This document shows positions 60,236 through 64,000 of a DNA stretch of 64,000 nucleotides, piece by piece. This stretch comes from Lineus longissimus (taxonomy: Eukaryota; Nemertea; Pilidiophora; Heteronemertea; Lineidae). Where the stretch lies: NCBI RefSeq assembly GCF_910592395.1, contig NC_088309.1:17674599-17738598 (forward strand). Direction: 5' to 3'. The translations under genes were made by a program, and so were the position numbers. Position 1 is the first letter of the stretch. Each line of letters opens with the position of its first letter. The notes beneath the pieces were generated by a model. The model had not been told where the DNA came from, ran no database searches, and saw only the letters and a list, made by a program, of their open reading frames with translations.

Positions 60236-62650
60236 AAATAATAATAATAATAGTCTCTTTTATAGCGCTATTCCATGGACAGAGTCCTTGCTCACAGCGC
60301 TCCCTCTCCAAAAGCTCGCACAAACAGCCAGGTCTTTATCGCTCCCTTGAATTTTTCAGTGTCCACAGTGTCCCGAATGTGGCATGGAAGAGTATTCCAT
60401 AGACGCGGTCCATAACACTTGAAACTACGATCCCCAAAAGAAGTCTTGGTTCTAGGAACCACCAGCTCCGAGAAAGCACCTGATCGGGTTGTGCGGGGAG
60501 CAGGTTTCCCAAAAAACAAGGTCTCTCAGATACTGGGGAGCTGCACCCTTCACGCACTTGTGCACCTGAAGCAACACCTTAAAGTCAATCCTTTCTGCCA
60601 CAGGCAGCCAGTGAAGTTTGATCAGAGTGGGTGTTATGTGATCAAACTTCCTGACTCTGCAAACGATGCGAGCAGCAGTATTTTGAACACGCTGTAATGG
60701 AGCAAGTGTCTTCGTCGGTAAACCAGCAAGTAATCCATTGTTGCAGTCAAGCCGAGAGGACACGAAGGCATGAACCAGACGTTCCCGGCTATCCTGGTCA
60801 AGGTATCTACTAAAACGGCCAATACTATACAAACTGGCATATGCAGCGTTGCATATCTTCTTTACATGTGCTTGCATTGTCATGCCCTGGTCCAGAAGAA
60901 CGCCTAGATCCCGGACACAGTCAGACTTTGGTACCGATACTCCATCAACTGATATTCCGGCAATAGATCCAGTTCTGCGCGATGAAACAATGTTAATTAC
61001 ATCCGTTTTGGGGGCATTGAGCGCTAGTTTGTGTTCAAATAACCAGTCCTTCACATCCTTAACACATGATTCCACGCGTGTCACCATCCGCTTGCTCTGC
61101 AAACTATCGCCACAGGGGGCTGACGCTTCAAGCTGATTGTCGTCAGCATACAGTTGGTATGGAACATTATGTTCTTGCATAACAGCACTGAGTGGTAGAG
61201 TGTATATGGTGAACAGAACAGGACCAAGAACAGAGCCCTGGGGAACACCATACTCGAGGACAACAGAGTCCGAGCACATGTTGCCGATTGCAACTGAAAG
61301 CTCTCTGCCTGCGAGATAAGACACAAACCACTGGAATGCCCTGTCCGCAAGGCCAATGCGATGTTGAAGTCGACTCAAAAGTATATGATGGTCCACCGTA
61401 TCGAAGGCTGCGGATAGGTCCAACAGCACTAGAAGAAACTCCTTTCCCACATCAAGTGAGCCCAGGATATCACTTGTAATGCGCAACAGTACAGTTTCTG
61501 TGCTGTGTCCTTGGCGATAGGCGGACTGGTTTGGGTCGTATAGATTGTTCAACAACATGTGATCTCTTAAGCGCATTGCTACTATTCGCTCGATAAGTTT
61601 GGAACGATAAGTCAAATTAGACACCAGGCGGTAATTCCCGAGTACTTCCTTGTCAAGTGTTGCTTTCTTAAGTAGCGGTTTGACCAGAGCGAACTTAAGA
61701 GGGACGGGCATGTGGCCAGTCTCAAGCGACAGGTTGATGATCTTCACTAGTACAGGCAAGAGTGGTTCGACGCATTTCTTCAGGAGCCACGTGGGGATAG
61801 GATCGAGACTACATCCTTTAGCTGGCAAGGAGAGGATGAGCTTCCTAACCTCGCTCTCTGACGTTGGTGCAAAGTCCTGTAGCAGGGATGTGGTACTAGA
61901 GCCATCGGATGTTGCGAGCGGTTTAAAACCAGAGTCATCAAATTTCTCACGGATGTTGCTGATCTTCTGGCTAAAGAAAGAGAAGAAATCCTCTGCCATG
62001 GCCTTAGTGTCGGTATTATCTGGCAGAGGAGACACTGACTTCTTTCCAACAAGCTCATTGACGACCTTGAACAGGTCTTTGCCATTGCAAGCCTTGATTC
62101 TTGAGCTATGGAAAGAAAGTTTAGCCTTATCAATCATCGTACTGATGGCATTGCACTGAGCTCTGAGCATTTGTCTGTTTATTTCAGTTCGTTCATTTCG
62201 CCACTTATTCTCGAGTTTGCGGCGAATTATTCTGGCTTGGCGAATCTCATCATCGAACCATGGTGACCTTTCCCTGACTTTCACAGTACGACGCGTTTCC
62301 GGAGCATGACTATCAAGAATGTCCCGCAGCACAGAGTCATATTGGACAACTAGACTGTCCAAGTCATCCGCGGGGGTTTGCACTAGACTGGATTGTGCAA
62401 TATCCTGAGAGAAAGCTTCCTCGTCAATGCTGCTGAGTTTCCTACACGTGACAGTTTTGGTCTGTGGTTTTAGCTTAGGAAGGTTCAGCTTGCAGCAGAC
62501 TGCAAAATGATCCGATGGGAAAGACGGATCAGCACCAAGATTGCTCACAAAACCCCAGTCACGACCACGGATTATAACAGGATCAAGCGTACGACCTTTG
62601 ACATGCGTTGGTTCATGCACGAGTTGGACGAGATCGACAATATGATGACT
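60236..62650 (-). mobile_element. CR1-like LINE inserted in the Pao element, 5'-truncated
   Basis: Same orientation as Pao. The 3' end is a (TATTATTATT) tract (60,237-60,255 plus-strand AATAATAATAATAATA) preceded by an AGCGCT-rich terminal structure. The 5' junction falls inside the endonuclease at about 62,650. Flanks show a related, imperfect pair (GCGGCAGTAGTCATCAT / GCGGTGAAGCATCAT, minus strand) that may be a diverged target duplication. Confidence 0.85.
60292..62650 (-). pseudogene. LINE endonuclease (C-terminal part) and reverse transcriptase
   Basis: The remnant of the APE endonuclease ends with HEPTHVKGRTLDPVI and SDHFAVCCKLNL. A linker (RSPWFDDEIRQARIIRRK) follows. RT motifs are NYRLVSNLTYRSKLIE, LLDLSAAFDTVDH (motif A), YGVPQGSVLGPVLF (motif B), the catalytic YADDNQL (near 61,140) and LIKLHWLPVAERIDFKVLL. 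A T-run shift near 60,515 moves the last 75 codons (FKCYGPRLWNTLP) into another frame ending at 60,292. It is fused in frame at its 5' end to Pao protease sequence. Confidence 0.9.
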
Positions 62651-62659
62651 ACTGCCGCC

Positions 62660-63388
62660 TATTTCCACTTCCTGTTGTTCTGTAGGGTCAGCCAAACGAA
62701 CAATACTCCAGCCTAGATCCGTCCGTTGCGCAAAGGGTTCATGTCCACGGCCACAGATCACCTCCCTAGGCGCTAGTGCCCTTGAGCAATTATATCCTAT
62801 CAACATCCCTACCTCACAGTCCAAGGTAGGCTCCAGCTCCTCAGCAATTCCTTCTAAGTGGCCCCATTTCCGGGCTACCTCAGGGGTAGGTATATGACCC
62901 CTATTAGCTGGTATATTTGGTCTTGTATAAACCTGGGGTAGGTGAACCTCTCTGCTGCAACTGCCTAGTCCCTTGACCACCAACCCGCTTATCTTATCTG
63001 TGTCTACAAGTTGCGATTCAGCCGTCATTGTTGATAAACTGAGTTTTGTTTTGATGCCACTAACTCCTAGTTTATGTTTGGTCTCCTCTAGTATAAAGGA
63101 TACATCAGACTGGGAATCTAGCATAGCATAGCAGACATGCCTCACAACCGGCCTGTCTTGGTGATACACTTCTACAGGTACAATCATTGAGCTCAGGTTT
63201 TGTCCAGTACCCAATTTAGCCTTGACCCTATGCACTGTTCCACCCTCAGTATCTCGCTGGGGCTTCCTAGACTCTTCATTACCGGTACCGGGTTTCACTG
63301 GCGCCGTGTCACCATGTAGCGAGGTAGGGTGACGCTTGGAACAGGTTTTACAAGTCCCCGTTACGACAAAACTTAGAACGATGTCCAA
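62660..63388 (-). pseudogene. Pao Gag C-terminus and retropepsin-like protease
   Basis: Begins near a CKTCSKRHPTSLH knuckle, the last of the BEL-type Gag zinc motifs. It then has the protease with CYAMLDSQSDVSFI (active-site Asp followed by Ser-Gln, where the family usually has D-S-G/T-Gly-Ser). The conserved tail is EVGMLIGYNCSRAL and RTDLGWSIVRL. It then runs, without a stop, into the inserted LINE at about 62,650. Confidence 0.82.
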
Positions 63389-63980
63389 ATCCTAGGCAGC
63401 CGTAACACAGACCGCGTTCTTTGATGAAGGCCTTCCTATCGGTAAGCGATTTACCCAGGAACTTGTAACAAACATCCAAGTCATGTCCTTTTTCACACAG
63501 CGCGCAAGACTTCGGCGCTGTCGGACTCTCAACTACTGTGCTCAATGTACGCCCAACACCAATGACTTTGGGCGACTTATCATTTTGTTTACATTTTGAG
63601 TCTGACCTAGTGCCTGTTGATCCTTGCTGAATGTCCCCGTGACAGGATCATTTGCTATCTCCGACTCCTGATATACGAACTCTGTGAATCGCCTGAAAGG
63701 TGGGTATTCCCCATGTTTGGAACGCCAATCAGCTACTATCCGCGCCCATCTCTTTACCAGCCAGTCCGGTAATTTCATTAGCAATTTGCGATTTTCCCTG
63801 TCATCGTCAAGTACTCGTAAAGAACCAATGGATTTCTTTGCTGCTTCGCACTGCCTTAGAGAATCCGAGAATTTACGAAGTGCCTGACTGTCCTTTGGAT
63901 GAACCTTTGGCCACCCTTCCAGCTTATTACGAAAAGCCTCTGCTACATTGAAGGGGTTTCCATACCTCTGCTCAAGCACT
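63348..63980 (-). pseudogene. gag: Pao Gag, zinc-knuckle part and C-terminal half of capsid region (partial, frameshifted)
   Basis: 63,542-64,000 reads the DUF1759-type Gag of BEL/Pao (LEQRYGNPFNVAEAF, LPDWLVKRWARIV) and is open to the window edge. Near 63,600-63,650 the frame shifts to the zinc-motif segment (CALCEKGHDLDVCYKF and CYGCLGFGHRSKFC, ending 63,348). A further one-base shift in GGGG near 63,360 leads to the protease frame. The N-terminus lies outside the window. Confidence 0.85.
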
Positions 63981-64000
63981 GCCTTTGCCTCATCAAATGC

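Larger units (their letters stand above)
56689..64000 (-). mobile_element. BEL/Pao LTR retrotransposon, defective, runs off the right edge
   Basis: Minus-strand order: gag (64,000 to about 63,340), protease (about 63,300-62,660), LINE insertion (about 62,650-60,236), RT/RNase H (60,196-57,960), integrase (57,960-56,689). At least three coding frameshifts plus the insertion make it inactive. Confidence 0.93.

Overview
The window looks like repeat-rich genomic DNA from a marine invertebrate animal. The evidence is spliced coding sequence with GT/AG introns, CR1-like LINEs ending in (ATT)n, Gypsy and BEL/Pao retrotransposons, a Ginger1-type and a C2H2/transposase DNA transposon, and a full-length Polinton/Maverick. 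The species cannot be fixed from the sequence. Nearly everything recognisable is mobile-element DNA. The only host-gene candidates are two paralogous multi-exon minus-strand genes (LamG-like plus PAN/apple-like exons) inside a duplicated segment.

Layout. 1-5 kb: a decayed Ginger1-type transposase gene in four exons, with a Gypsy-like integrase joined to an OTU-type cysteine protease; two frameshifts. 5.5-10 kb: a TA-flanked MITE, a hairpin, a 177-bp tandem duplication and the broken first copy (A) of a local segmental repeat. 10.25-11.35 kb: a 5'-truncated CR1-like LINE. 11.48-14.8 kb and 20.35-24.63 kb: segment copies B and C, each with a promoter-like module (CCAAT, CRE, ATGGCGG) and LamG-like, unnamed and PAN-like exons. 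Between B and C (about 15.35-19.8 kb): a C2H2-finger DNA transposon, itself interrupted by a MITE and a perfect foldback duplication.

25,955-36,929: an 11-kb Gypsy retrotransposon with near-identical LTRs and a perfect 5-bp target duplication. It carries an SGNH-hydrolase ORF between the 5' LTR and gag, a textbook -1 frameshift signal at the gag/pol junction, and one UAG stop inside the integrase core.

37,402-56,111: a complete 18.7-kb Polinton with a perfect 6-bp target duplication and TIRs of 1.36 and 1.66 kb. It encodes protein-primed DNA polymerase B, a retroviral-type integrase, packaging ATPase, double-jelly-roll major capsid protein, penton-like minor capsid protein, a VLTF3-like zinc-ribbon protein, a frameshifted HNH endonuclease and several small membrane or unknown proteins. 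Eight starts carry exactly AAATAAATG and four more a close variant, recalling the poxvirus late-promoter core TAAATG. A 1,579-bp non-autonomous transposon has cut one of its small genes.

56.7-64 kb: a dead BEL/Pao retrotransposon on the minus strand (gag, protease, RT/RNase H, integrase) with frameshifts and a 5'-truncated CR1-like LINE inserted in the same orientation, which produces a fortuitous 978-codon chimeric ORF. The element runs off the right edge.
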